From positions 1 to 56,019 of the forward strand of contig JAFGHD010000025.1 of assembly GCA_016939365.1 (NCBI GenBank): DNA of 56,019 nucleotides, given 5' to 3'. A program made the translations under genes and the position numbers. This DNA comes from Bacteroidales bacterium. Lineage in GTDB: Bacteria > Bacteroidota > Bacteroidia > Bacteroidales > JAFGHD01. Shown here one piece after another: positions 8,409-16,597 of this stretch. Under the pieces are notes generated by a model. It searched no databases, was not told where the DNA came from, and worked only from the letters and a program-made list of their open reading frames with translations. Each line of letters starts with the position of its first letter. Positions within the stretch are counted from its first letter, which is position 1.

Positions 8409-9374
8409 TTACGAATCGATCAGGCCCCTTCCGGATTTCTTGATTTGACCAACGGCTTTTAAATCAGCAATGAGCTTGTCCAGGATGCCGTTCACAAATA
8501 CCTTGCTCTTGGGAGTACTGTATATTTTGGATATTTCTATATATTCATTGAGGGATACCTTGATGGGAATGGACTGGAATTCAAGAAATTCTGCCAAAGC
8601 CATCTTCAGAATGATCATATCCATTGCAGCCACTCTCTCCAACTCCCAGTGTTCCAGCTTTACCCGGATCAACTCTTCGTATTCATGACTGTGGATAATG
8701 GACTTAAGGAACAAATTTACGAAAAACCGGTGGTCCTCTCCCTTACCGTTCTCCACATTATCTTTGAGGAGGGGGGGAAGGTGGTGGTCTTCATCCCAAT
8801 CCTCGCTGAATTCCTTAAACAGTTTAATCAGCAGCAGATTTGCCGTGAAAAAATCATCTGACCAATAAATGTGACGTTCTTCATAGAAAGAGTGAAGCGC
8901 CTCGGATTTCATCAGGTGTTTTCTGACCAGCAGGTTTATGAATTCCTTATCTTCCTGATACGATCCTTCAGGTGAATTCACATAGGCTTTATAATCGCTG
9001 CTCTCCCTGATCTGCTGGTATAGCTTGCCTATCAACGTCATTTCTCCTGTCCATGACACATTGAATTTGCCAAGCCCGTGGATATAATCCCTGTTGCATG
9101 CCAGCTGGGCGATAAAACGGTTATTGATGAATTTGGTATTGGGATGCAGGTCTTCCTCGGAAGGGATGAACTTTTTTTTCCCTTCTTCGATTCTTCTTTT
9201 TGCGAAATCAACGATCTCGGGGATCAGCGACAACTGGTAGAAAAAAAGTTCATGCAGCTTGGTAAGGGATCTCAGGAGTTCCTTTTCCGCCAGGTCCAAG
9301 CGGTCATTGCCTGAGATAAAAAAGCTGTATAATGCCTGTAATACCTTAACTCTGAGGTGCCTTCTGCTCAGCAT
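8409..9374 (-). CDS. nusB: Transcription antitermination factor NusB (long Bacteroidota form)
   Basis: NusB binds boxA RNA with S10 and supports antitermination of rRNA transcription. The N-terminus MLSRRHLRVKVLQALYSF is the classic NusB opening. The C-terminal ~110 residues carry the NusB core: ELERVAAMDMIILKMALAEF, IPIKVSLNEYIEISKIYSTPKSKVFVNGILDKL. At 321 aa it is more than twice the E. coli length because of a ~170-residue helical insertion between these parts, normal for the phylum. It is the first gene of its operon and has a consensus promoter ending 21 bp upstream of the ATG. Confidence 0.95.
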   Translation of the reverse strand: MLSRRHLRVKVLQALYSFFISGNDRLDLAEKELLRSLTKLHELFFYQLSLIPEIVDFAKRRIEEGKKKFIPSEEDLHPNTKFINNRFIAQLACNRDYIHGLGKFNVSWTGEMTLIGKLYQQIRESSDYKAYVNSPEGSYQEDKEFINLLVRKHLMKSEALHSFYEERHIYWSDDFFTANLLLIKLFKEFSEDWDEDHHLPPLLKDNVENGKGEDHRFFVNLFLKSIIHSHEYEELIRVKLEHWELERVAAMDMIILKMALAEFLEFQSIPIKVSLNEYIEISKIYSTPKSKVFVNGILDKLIADLKAVGQIKKSGRGLIDS

Positions 9375-9394
9375 CCTATTTCAAAGAATTTATG

Positions 9395-9422
9395 CAAATA
9401 TAGGGATTTTGGACAGATGCAA
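9395..9422 (-). promoter_or_regulatory. Promoter of the nusB operon
   Basis: The minus strand reads TATATTTG at 9402-9395 with TTG at 9422-9420 and a 17-nt spacer. The predicted leader is about 15 nt. Confidence 0.5.
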
Positions 9423-9499
9423 AAATGCCGGCAAATATTGCATTTGAGGGAAATTAATTATACTTTTAAATTCTCCAGATTTTAAACGATCAAGTCACC

Positions 9500-11659
9500 A
9501 TGAAAAAGTCAGTCTTTAACCTTACAGATGCGTTTCTGGTTTTGATGATTGTTTTTCAATCTTCAGGTCAGAATATTTCCGTTTCGGAAGACAGCAGCCA
9601 TGTGGCTGATCCATCAGCCATATTGGATGTTCACTCAACTTCCAAAGGATTGCTGATTCCGCGGATGACAGAATTGGAAAGGGATGCCATTCAGGTGCCG
9701 GCTACAGGCCTGCTGATTTTTCAGACGGATGGCATTCCCGGATTATATTTAAACGAGGGAGATGCGAATAATCCCTCATGGATCAGTCTGGTGAGTTATT
9801 CCGGGCAGGTCTGGCAAAGAGATACCCTGCGTCGGCATGTTTTTCTCCCTGATGCTTCTGACAGTGTAGGTGTGGGTATCCGGCATCCTGAGGAAAAGCT
9901 GGAGATCAACGGACATCTGGTCATTGACACATTGGATCCCTTCCTGCGTTTCAATCAGGATAGTTTTCCAGCCGGCAGGATACGGTATTATTTGCCTCCC
10001 GATAACGGTTATCTGCATTTTCAGTCATGGGACATGAATAATTTCGAAGCTACAGGCATCGTGTTACGATCACCTTTCCAGCGGGTCGGTATCGGTACCC
10101 TTGATCCTGCGACCAGGCTGGATGTGGCGGGTACGGTGAAAATGACCGGATTTCTGATGCCAGGCGGCGCCGGAGAAGGAAATGTGCTCACATCAGATCA
10201 GGACGGATACGGCACATGGACATCGCCACCCATCAAAGGATCAGGATCGGCAGAATATATACCCAAGTTCAACGAGCCAAGAAATCTGGTCAACTCCTCA
10301 CTCCGTGAGATCATTTACACGCAATCCCAGGATCCACAGATTCCCCCTGATTCTTCCGCTGTGCATTTATTCCTGTACAGGCCTGAAATCTGGTCATCTA
10401 CGCTGGGCCTTTCCAATGATTCTGCAGGTGCCGTCCCGGGTAGCGGGCTGGAGCTGGGTTTCGGTTTGAAATCAGGAATAAGGGATGCCTATCTGCTGAA
10501 TATGGCATGTGGAAACCTTCACCTGGGCACAGACAGCATTAACAGGATACGGATCGACACTGCGGCATACATCAGTTTTAAAGGCGATCTGGTACTTGAT
10601 TCGGCAGATGCATGCGTTATGTGGGTAGATACCTTTTTCATTGAACCGCCTCAGGAAAGAACCTTTGCCGAGGCAAGGCTGGTGAAGGAACTGGGAAATT
10701 ATCCTTATGAGACGGACCGGTACTTCCACCTTCATTCCTGGACCGAAAACTATCAGGAATTTTATGACACAGGAATAATCCTCAGGCCACCATTCAACTT
10801 TGTCGGCCTGGGTACGAAGTGGCCCGAAAAGAAACTGGAAATCGAAGGGAACATGATGCTGGACACGGTGAATGCTGCCATTTTTTTCGCAGACCGGAAT
10901 TTCCCTCAGGGATATCCTGACGACATCGCACGAATCGCCTACGAGAGAAATCCTCCAAATACCCCATTCAAAATACTTCATCTCCAGGCATGGGACGGTT
11001 TCAATATGGAGGAGCCCGGGCTGGTTGTCAAATCGGACAACGAATATACAGGTGTTGGATTGCTGAATCCACTAGCCAGACTGCATGTCTTTCAGGATGA
11101 TTTTGATGACGCCTTCAGGGTGGATGATGAGTATTCGGATGACACACCTTTTGTTATCGATAGGGAAGGCGACGTACATCTGGGAGGTGATGTTTACAGT
11201 GATCATGACCTGACTATTGATGCAGGGAACAGGAAAATCACGATCCTCAGCGGGAATTCCAAAATCATACTTGAGAATGGGAACATTACCATTGAATCGT
11301 CACACAACCTGAATATACATGCCGGAAATAATATTGTGGTGGATGCAGGAGGCAGTATTCAGTTCTCTGCAGATATGGATCTGGATCTCCAGGCCGGCAA
11401 TCAATGCCGGACCTCAGCAGGGATAAAGATAAAGCACAATGTCTCCAATTCATCTGTGCTCATAGATGCGGTAAAAGTGGCCATGCAGGGATCTCCATAT
11501 GTGCACCTGAATGGGCCTGGAAGGATGGTTTCGGGAATGAACCATCTGGTCAGTTCCCCTGCTGGGGGAGGATTAGGCCCCATTATACAGGGTAATCCTT
11601 TTGTACTTATGGGCCTTGATACAGAAGGGGACAAGGATCAGAATGATCCCGAAAGATAA
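9500..11659 (+). CDS. Exported fibre-like protein with gp5/VgrG-like octad beta-helix C-terminus
   Basis: This 719-aa protein has a signal-like N-terminus ending near SSGQ. Residues ~25-100 form a module common in Bacteroidota tail-fibre-like proteins (DPSAILDVHSTSKGLLIPRMT...GLLIFQTD...GLYLN). Next come GIGT/P repeats (VGIGTLDPATRLDVAG). Three copies of a ~80-95-residue unit (about 121-199, 367-438 and 439-530) share L-x-I-x-G...D-T/S...F...H-x-x-S/A-W...GI/LVL/V. From ~568 to ~672 the chain becomes regular eight-residue repeats (LNIHAGNN, IVVDAGGS, LDLQAGNQ), as in the triple-stranded beta-helix needles of phage gp5 and VgrG, followed by a strand pair VAMQGSPYVHLNG. No chaperone or T9SS domain is seen. 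It is probably a trimeric fibre or spike; the function is not known. Confidence 0.65.
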   Translation: MKKSVFNLTDAFLVLMIVFQSSGQNISVSEDSSHVADPSAILDVHSTSKGLLIPRMTELERDAIQVPATGLLIFQTDGIPGLYLNEGDANNPSWISLVSYSGQVWQRDTLRRHVFLPDASDSVGVGIRHPEEKLEINGHLVIDTLDPFLRFNQDSFPAGRIRYYLPPDNGYLHFQSWDMNNFEATGIVLRSPFQRVGIGTLDPATRLDVAGTVKMTGFLMPGGAGEGNVLTSDQDGYGTWTSPPIKGSGSAEYIPKFNEPRNLVNSSLREIIYTQSQDPQIPPDSSAVHLFLYRPEIWSSTLGLSNDSAGAVPGSGLELGFGLKSGIRDAYLLNMACGNLHLGTDSINRIRIDTAAYISFKGDLVLDSADACVMWVDTFFIEPPQERTFAEARLVKELGNYPYETDRYFHLHSWTENYQEFYDTGIILRPPFNFVGLGTKWPEKKLEIEGNMMLDTVNAAIFFADRNFPQGYPDDIARIAYERNPPNTPFKILHLQAWDGFNMEEPGLVVKSDNEYTGVGLLNPLARLHVFQDDFDDAFRVDDEYSDDTPFVIDREGDVHLGGDVYSDHDLTIDAGNRKITILSGNSKIILENGNITIESSHNLNIHAGNNIVVDAGGSIQFSADMDLDLQAGNQCRTSAGIKIKHNVSNSSVLIDAVKVAMQGSPYVHLNGPGRMVSGMNHLVSSPAGGGLGPIIQGNPFVLMGLDTEGDKDQNDPER

Positions 11660-11710
11660 TAATATAGATGCCTCAAATTATTCTAGTGCTGTCACCTCGA
11701 GAAACAGAAT

Positions 11711-12439
11711 TCACCCAGCGGGCAGGTACTCCCTGTTGATGCGGCTCATACTGCGGTAAAGGTTATGCCGTGCCAGCCTGTGACTTTTGAGCAGCTCATC
11801 GAGGACAGGCCGGATAGTGTCCTTTCTCACATTGCCCTCATAGGGACAGAGTAAGGGTGAATAAGGCAGCCCCAGGGTGTCGGCATACCTTTGCACCTCA
11901 TGTGCCGAAAGCAGTGCCAACGGTCTGATCAGTTCCAGTGTACCGCCGAACATGACCAGCCGGGGCGGCATGGTGCTGAACTCCCCGTGATAGACCATAT
12001 TGATCAGCAAGGTCTCCAGGATGTCGTCCATGTGGTGACCGAAAGCCGCTTTGTTGCAGCCCATGGACTTAGCCAGATTGAAGATCTCTTTTCTTCGCAC
12101 AAAGAAACAGCGGAAACAGGATGGTGAACGATCCGGAGCCTCTTCATCTGAAAGACATGCTTCGATCTGTACCAATGGAACATTGAGGCTTTCACAGAAA
12201 TCATCCAATCCGTGAGCCTGATGCCGGCGCAGCTCTTTTAATGCAACGTGCACCGCCGTGATCCGGAACGAGCCGGGAACCAGTCTCCGGTGATAGACGA
12301 GTGCTTCGAGCATCACCGCTGAATCCTTGCCGCCGGATAACGCTGCCATCACATGATCGCCGGGACTGATCATCCCGTAACGGTAAACGGCACGGGAAAC
12401 CTTTTTGCGGGTCTTGACAATGAAACCTTTGCTGGTCAA
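11711..12439 (-). CDS. ttcA: tRNA 2-thiocytidine biosynthesis protein TtcA family
   Basis: TtcA uses ATP and an Fe-S cluster to thiolate C32 of certain tRNAs. The 242-aa protein has the PP-loop SGGKDS at residues 35-40. A CxxC pair is at C108/C111 (SCFRC), with a third conserved Cys at C198 in LLCPYEGN, the usual cluster ligands, and GHHMDDILETLLINM is also typical. The frame has no ATG before the conserved RAVYRYG helix; the TTG at 12439 is the only plausible start after the in-frame stop, so I keep it. It is the last gene of a likely operon with guaA and the LysM gene, 51 bp after the latter. Confidence 0.88.
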   Translation of the reverse strand: MTSKGFIVKTRKKVSRAVYRYGMISPGDHVMAALSGGKDSAVMLEALVYHRRLVPGSFRITAVHVALKELRRHQAHGLDDFCESLNVPLVQIEACLSDEEAPDRSPSCFRCFFVRRKEIFNLAKSMGCNKAAFGHHMDDILETLLINMVYHGEFSTMPPRLVMFGGTLELIRPLALLSAHEVQRYADTLGLPYSPLLCPYEGNVRKDTIRPVLDELLKSHRLARHNLYRSMSRINREYLPAG

Positions 12440-12490
12440 ATCGCAAAAAATAAGTTCAACTTAAACATGCAGTGTGCAGGATTATTGCAT

Positions 12491-14821
12491 TCAGTCAGGA
12501 ATGTCATCGGCGTTAAATTCCTGAAAATCCTTCAGATGAATCAGGTTCCAGTAAGTATTTTCCAGTCCACCGCCGGTGATGCGCCTGAAATGATATTTTG
12601 TGGACAAGGGAGTGATATCAGGATCGTTCAGATTTTCCGGGAAACGGGATCCATAACGGTTCAGTGCATTGAGGAAAAACCACCCCGCATCGAAACCGTC
12701 AAAGGCATAACCTGATACAATGGGCTCTGTATGATAGCGGTTCCTGAAAGCAGTGATAAATTTAAGGGTTTGCCTGGAAGAGTAATCCAAATAATAGTCA
12801 CGGAGGAAATGAAAATTGAGATTCATCAGGTGATTCGCCTCGAGGTTGTCGAATCCCTGCCAGTCTGGCAATCCAAAAACGGTGATCTCATAACTTTTCC
12901 CTGTTTTGTTCAATTCCGAAAGTATCTGGTGAGCAAATACCCTTTCATCGGTAAGGACGATCACGATGTTGTCCCTGAGCCGTGAAAGGCTCACTTTCAG
13001 ACCCGGCAGGCTGTCCCGGGTATATATGATCTCTTTGACGGAATTGCTGAAATAGGTGCTGTCTTTCAGACTCCGCTGAATCTGTTGCTTGCGTATTAGG
13101 GTATTTTCGGTATATAATGATGTATGGTTGTTTAAAACTGCGAACATCCGGTTGATGCGGTCATTTCCGATATAGATCCCTGCGGGGATTTTCCTGTTGA
13201 TCTGGTTTTTGATATGGGAAGCCTCTTCAGCCCATTGGTAATTGTTGTGCCTGACAAGGAGAATATTGGAAGCTGGGTGATTGCGGCCTATGTGATCGGC
13301 AAGCATGGTGGTTCTGCTTTCCAGTGAGGGTTTCATTTTGATCACCTGTGGATTGTCTTGGATGATCTCTTCACGGAAAGAGAGGGGGTTGACTATCGGG
13401 ATTTCGTACAGGCGGGAGAATCCCGCCACTTTGGCGAAGGGCCCGCTGTAGAAGGGTCCGATGATCAGATCCATACGCTGCAGCTCGGATCTTCCCAGCA
13501 CCATTTCTGCTTTGCGTGTCTCCTGATCGATGTCATAGACAAAAAGGTTGATCTTCATTCCCATCCGGGCCAGCGAATCGGCAGCCAGCAGGAAGCCTTC
13601 ATAAAACTGGATAAAGCGGAAAGGTTTGATATCGTCCAGATCTTCCTCGCTGATCTGTTCCACCAAAATGCTGTCCTTTTCATCAAGAAAAAGGGGCACC
13701 ATCAGTGCAACGTTGAATATCACATCCCTGGTATCCGGGAACTCTGCAACACCTGTATCGCCGGTGCCGGGGGCGGGCTGCTCCTCGCCAGCGGTACTGT
13801 CAGGCGCGGTGGTTTCCCGGTTGACGGGGATCCGGATCACCTGCCCCCTGTCCACCTTCCTTGTGATATCCGGATTGAACGCCCTCAACTCCTCGGTTTC
13901 CAACTGGTATAGCTGTGCGATCTTCTCCACCTTCTGCTTTTCTTCTGAAGTATGTAGGATGAAATCACCAGTGGCCGGATCTGCCTTTACCCTGATCTGT
14001 TGTCCGGAATGGATGGCGTCGGCCAGACCGGGATTGATCGATTTCAGAGTGTCAACCGGCACACCGTAGCTCCGGGCAATCGAATATACCGTTTCCCCGT
14101 TGCTGACGGTATGCATGAGGGTTGTGGATTGCCCCTGTGATTCAGGGGGCTGATTCTCTTCCGGCGCTTCACCGGATCCGGGAATCAGAATATCCTGCCC
14201 GGCTTTCAGTCCTTCCCTGAGAAACGGGTTTGCATTGAGTATCTCCCCCGTGGTTACATTGTAAGTTCTGGCCAGGCCGTAGAGAGTCTCTCCGGATTTC
14301 ACGGTATGGGAAATAAATCCGGTTTTGTCCGGGGGGATCAGGGGCTCATCCAGACGCGGAATCCTGAGAACCTCACCAATATGGAGACTTTCACCCATCA
14401 CGGGATTCAATTGCCTGATACGGTCCATGGCAACGAGGTATCTTCGCGAAAGTCCGAACAGGGTTTCCCCGGGGCTGACGATATGATAATGAAATCTGGC
14501 CGTATCCAGTGCCTGACGTACCTCCGGAGCTGACGATTCAGATTCCCGGACTACCGGAATCTTGATCAGATCGCCCGGTTTGATGCCCTCCCTGGAGGAT
14601 GGATTATAAAGAAACAGGGTGTTTACGTTAACGCCATACGTTCTGGCAAGGGAATAGAGCGTTTCTCCTTCCTTGACAAAATGGATGTAATACTCCTGAC
14701 CATCCAGTATCTCAATAATCTCCGACTTTTCCGGTGCAACCTGTGTCAGTACGGGAAGGCAAAGCACCATGAATGAAGCCAGTAAAATGCCCCTCAGATG
14801 TCGGAAGTTTGTATGCTGCAT
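12491..14821 (-). CDS. LysM-repeat protein fused to a type-1 periplasmic-binding domain
   Basis: The product (776 aa) has a cleavable signal peptide (to about residue 26). It has four clear LysM repeats (GETLYSLARTYGV, GETLFGLSRRYLV, GETLYGLARTYNV, GETVYSIARSYGV) and a fifth degenerate one, together covering residues ~45-335. An acidic Pro/Glu linker follows. The C-terminal ~400 residues resemble the Leu/Ile/Val-binding fold of ABC substrate-binding proteins and receptor ectodomains (VALMVPLFL, MDLIIGPFYSGPFAKVAGFSRLYEIPIVNPLS, IVSGYAFDGFDAGWFFLNAL). LysM binds peptidoglycan glycan; a wall-tethered sensor or binding protein is a reasonable guess. It lies 21 bp behind guaA on the same strand. 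Confidence 0.85.
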   Translation of the reverse strand: MQHTNFRHLRGILLASFMVLCLPVLTQVAPEKSEIIEILDGQEYYIHFVKEGETLYSLARTYGVNVNTLFLYNPSSREGIKPGDLIKIPVVRESESSAPEVRQALDTARFHYHIVSPGETLFGLSRRYLVAMDRIRQLNPVMGESLHIGEVLRIPRLDEPLIPPDKTGFISHTVKSGETLYGLARTYNVTTGEILNANPFLREGLKAGQDILIPGSGEAPEENQPPESQGQSTTLMHTVSNGETVYSIARSYGVPVDTLKSINPGLADAIHSGQQIRVKADPATGDFILHTSEEKQKVEKIAQLYQLETEELRAFNPDITRKVDRGQVIRIPVNRETTAPDSTAGEEQPAPGTGDTGVAEFPDTRDVIFNVALMVPLFLDEKDSILVEQISEEDLDDIKPFRFIQFYEGFLLAADSLARMGMKINLFVYDIDQETRKAEMVLGRSELQRMDLIIGPFYSGPFAKVAGFSRLYEIPIVNPLSFREEIIQDNPQVIKMKPSLESRTTMLADHIGRNHPASNILLVRHNNYQWAEEASHIKNQINRKIPAGIYIGNDRINRMFAVLNNHTSLYTENTLIRKQQIQRSLKDSTYFSNSVKEIIYTRDSLPGLKVSLSRLRDNIVIVLTDERVFAHQILSELNKTGKSYEITVFGLPDWQGFDNLEANHLMNLNFHFLRDYYLDYSSRQTLKFITAFRNRYHTEPIVSGYAFDGFDAGWFFLNALNRYGSRFPENLNDPDITPLSTKYHFRRITGGGLENTYWNLIHLKDFQEFNADDIPD

Positions 14822-14842
14822 ATCAGGATGCCGGTTGTTTTA

Positions 14843-16372
14843 TTATTCCCATTCGATCGTTGCCGGGGGCTTGGAGCTGATGTCATACACCACCCTGTTG
14901 ACACCCTTGACCTGATTGATGATCTTGCTGGATATCCGGGCCAGGAAATCATAGGGAAGCTGTGACCAGTCTGCGGTCATCCCGTCCGTGGAATTCACCG
15001 CACGGAGTGCTACTACGTTCTCATATGTCCGTTCATCTCCCATAACACCGACGGTGTGGATGGGCAGCAGAATGCTCCCGGCCTGCCATACCTTGTCATA
15101 AAGGCCAGCCTCTTTCAATCCTTCAATATAGATGTGATCCACATCCTGAAGTATCCTCACCTTCTCTGCCGTTACTTCTCCCAGTATCCTGATGCCCAGG
15201 CCGGGGCCGGGGAATGGGTGCCTCCGGATGATGGCAGGCTCCATTTCCAGAAAAGCCCCTATTTTTCGTACCTCATCCTTAAACAACGTATTCAGGGGTT
15301 CCACTATTTTCAGTTTCATGAAATCCGGCAATCCACCTACGTTGTGATGGGACTTGATGGTGGAAGAAGGTCCCTTGACCGATTTCGATTCGATCACATC
15401 AGGATAGATGGTCCCCTGGGCGAGCCAGACAACGTCCCTGATCTGATGCGCCTCTTCGTCGAAAACCTCGATAAAAGTCCGTCCGATGGCCTTTCTTTTC
15501 TGTTCCGGTTCGCTGATCCCTTTCAACGAGCTGTAAAACCGATCCTTTGCATCCACGCCCTTTACGTTCAGCCCCATATGCTTGTAGGAATCCAGTACCG
15601 TTTCAAATTCATATTTCCTGAGCAGCCCGTTATCTACGAAGATGCAATGCAGGTTTTTGCCGATGGCGCGGTGGAGCAGTGCTGCCGTCACGGAAGAATC
15701 CACACCCCCGGAAAGGCCCAGCACCACCTTGTCATGGCCGAGCCTGTCAGACAACTCCCTGATGGTGGTCTCGACAAATGATGCCGGGGTCCAGCTCTGT
15801 GCACAGTGGCAGATATCCACCACGAAATTCCTGAGCAAAATGGTGCCCTCTTCCGTGTGATAGACTTCAGGGTGGAATTGGATACCAAAGGTATCCTGTT
15901 CTGCGATCTGGAATCCGGCCACCTTTACATCAGCCGTGCTTGCAATCGTCCTGAAATTTACCGGAAGCTCACGTATGGTATCCCCGTGCGACATCCATAC
16001 CTGACAACCCTGGGTCATGCCGGTCAAAAGGGGATTGGCCCGGTCTATGAAGTCCAGGTGAGCCCTGCCGTATTCACGGATCGCTGAAGGCATGACATCA
16101 CCTCCCATGCTCAGGGCAATATACTGTGCGCCATAACAGATGGAAAGAACCGGCACACGGCCCAGGATCCCGCTGAGGTCCGGAGCTGGTGATCCTGTAT
16201 CTCGAACCGAATAGGGACTTCCTGACAATATCACCCCTTTGATGAAGGGAGATATGCCGGGATAATTATCAAAAGGATGTATTTCACAGTAAACGTTCAG
16301 TTCCCTTACCCGCCGTGCGATCAGCTGGGTGTACTGCGAACCGAAATCCAGTATCAGGATGACCTCTTCCAT
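14843..16372 (-). CDS. guaA: GMP synthase (glutamine-hydrolysing)
   Basis: GuaA converts XMP to GMP using ATP and glutamine. The protein (509 aa) is full length. Its N-terminal class-I amidotransferase domain has nucleophile Cys79 (SICYGAQ) and His167/Glu169 (QFHPE). The ATP-pyrophosphatase domain has the PP-loop SGGVDSS at residues 221-227. The C-terminal dimerisation domain ends in the conserved phrase KPPATIEWE. All key residues are present. It opens a minus-strand operon with the LysM protein and ttcA. Its promoter sits so close to the ATG that the mRNA would be leaderless or nearly so. Confidence 0.97.
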   Translation of the reverse strand: MEEVILILDFGSQYTQLIARRVRELNVYCEIHPFDNYPGISPFIKGVILSGSPYSVRDTGSPAPDLSGILGRVPVLSICYGAQYIALSMGGDVMPSAIREYGRAHLDFIDRANPLLTGMTQGCQVWMSHGDTIRELPVNFRTIASTADVKVAGFQIAEQDTFGIQFHPEVYHTEEGTILLRNFVVDICHCAQSWTPASFVETTIRELSDRLGHDKVVLGLSGGVDSSVTAALLHRAIGKNLHCIFVDNGLLRKYEFETVLDSYKHMGLNVKGVDAKDRFYSSLKGISEPEQKRKAIGRTFIEVFDEEAHQIRDVVWLAQGTIYPDVIESKSVKGPSSTIKSHHNVGGLPDFMKLKIVEPLNTLFKDEVRKIGAFLEMEPAIIRRHPFPGPGLGIRILGEVTAEKVRILQDVDHIYIEGLKEAGLYDKVWQAGSILLPIHTVGVMGDERTYENVVALRAVNSTDGMTADWSQLPYDFLARISSKIINQVKGVNRVVYDISSKPPATIEWE

Positions 16373-16379
16373 AGGGACA

Positions 16380-16411
16380 CAAAATTAGGATCATCTGATG
16401 ACCGGTACAAA
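16380..16411 (-). promoter_or_regulatory. Consensus promoter of guaA, predicting a leaderless mRNA
   Basis: The minus strand reads TTTG (16411-16408), a 20-nt spacer and TAATTTTG (16387-16380), a perfect match to the TTTG/TAnnTTTG pattern. The -7 box ends 7 nt before the guaA ATG at 16372, so transcription should begin at or within a base or two of the start codon. Confidence 0.6.
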
Positions 16412-16534
16412 TCAAGATGTTAACATTTGACAAACACAGAAAAGCATTAGGGATCCGTGATCCTTTTTACCGGCTGGTAGGGTACACCCATCCTGCCGTA
16501 CCTATAAATGACATTCCAGATCATTGGTTTGCGG

Positions 16535-16566
16535 TTGAAATAATTGACTTTCAGCCGTTTTATTTG
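16535..16566 (+). promoter_or_regulatory. Possible promoter of the Hcp-like gene
   Basis: TTG at 16535-16537, a 21-nt spacer and TTTATTTG at 16559-16566 (one mismatch to TAnnTTTG). The predicted leader is about 25 nt. Confidence 0.35.
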
Positions 16567-16597
16567 TATTTTTATAGAATAACCAATACATTTCCTA

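Noticed and set aside
15056-15781. 241-aa plus-strand frame inside guaA
   Set aside because: Antisense to guaA, which is complete and conserved.
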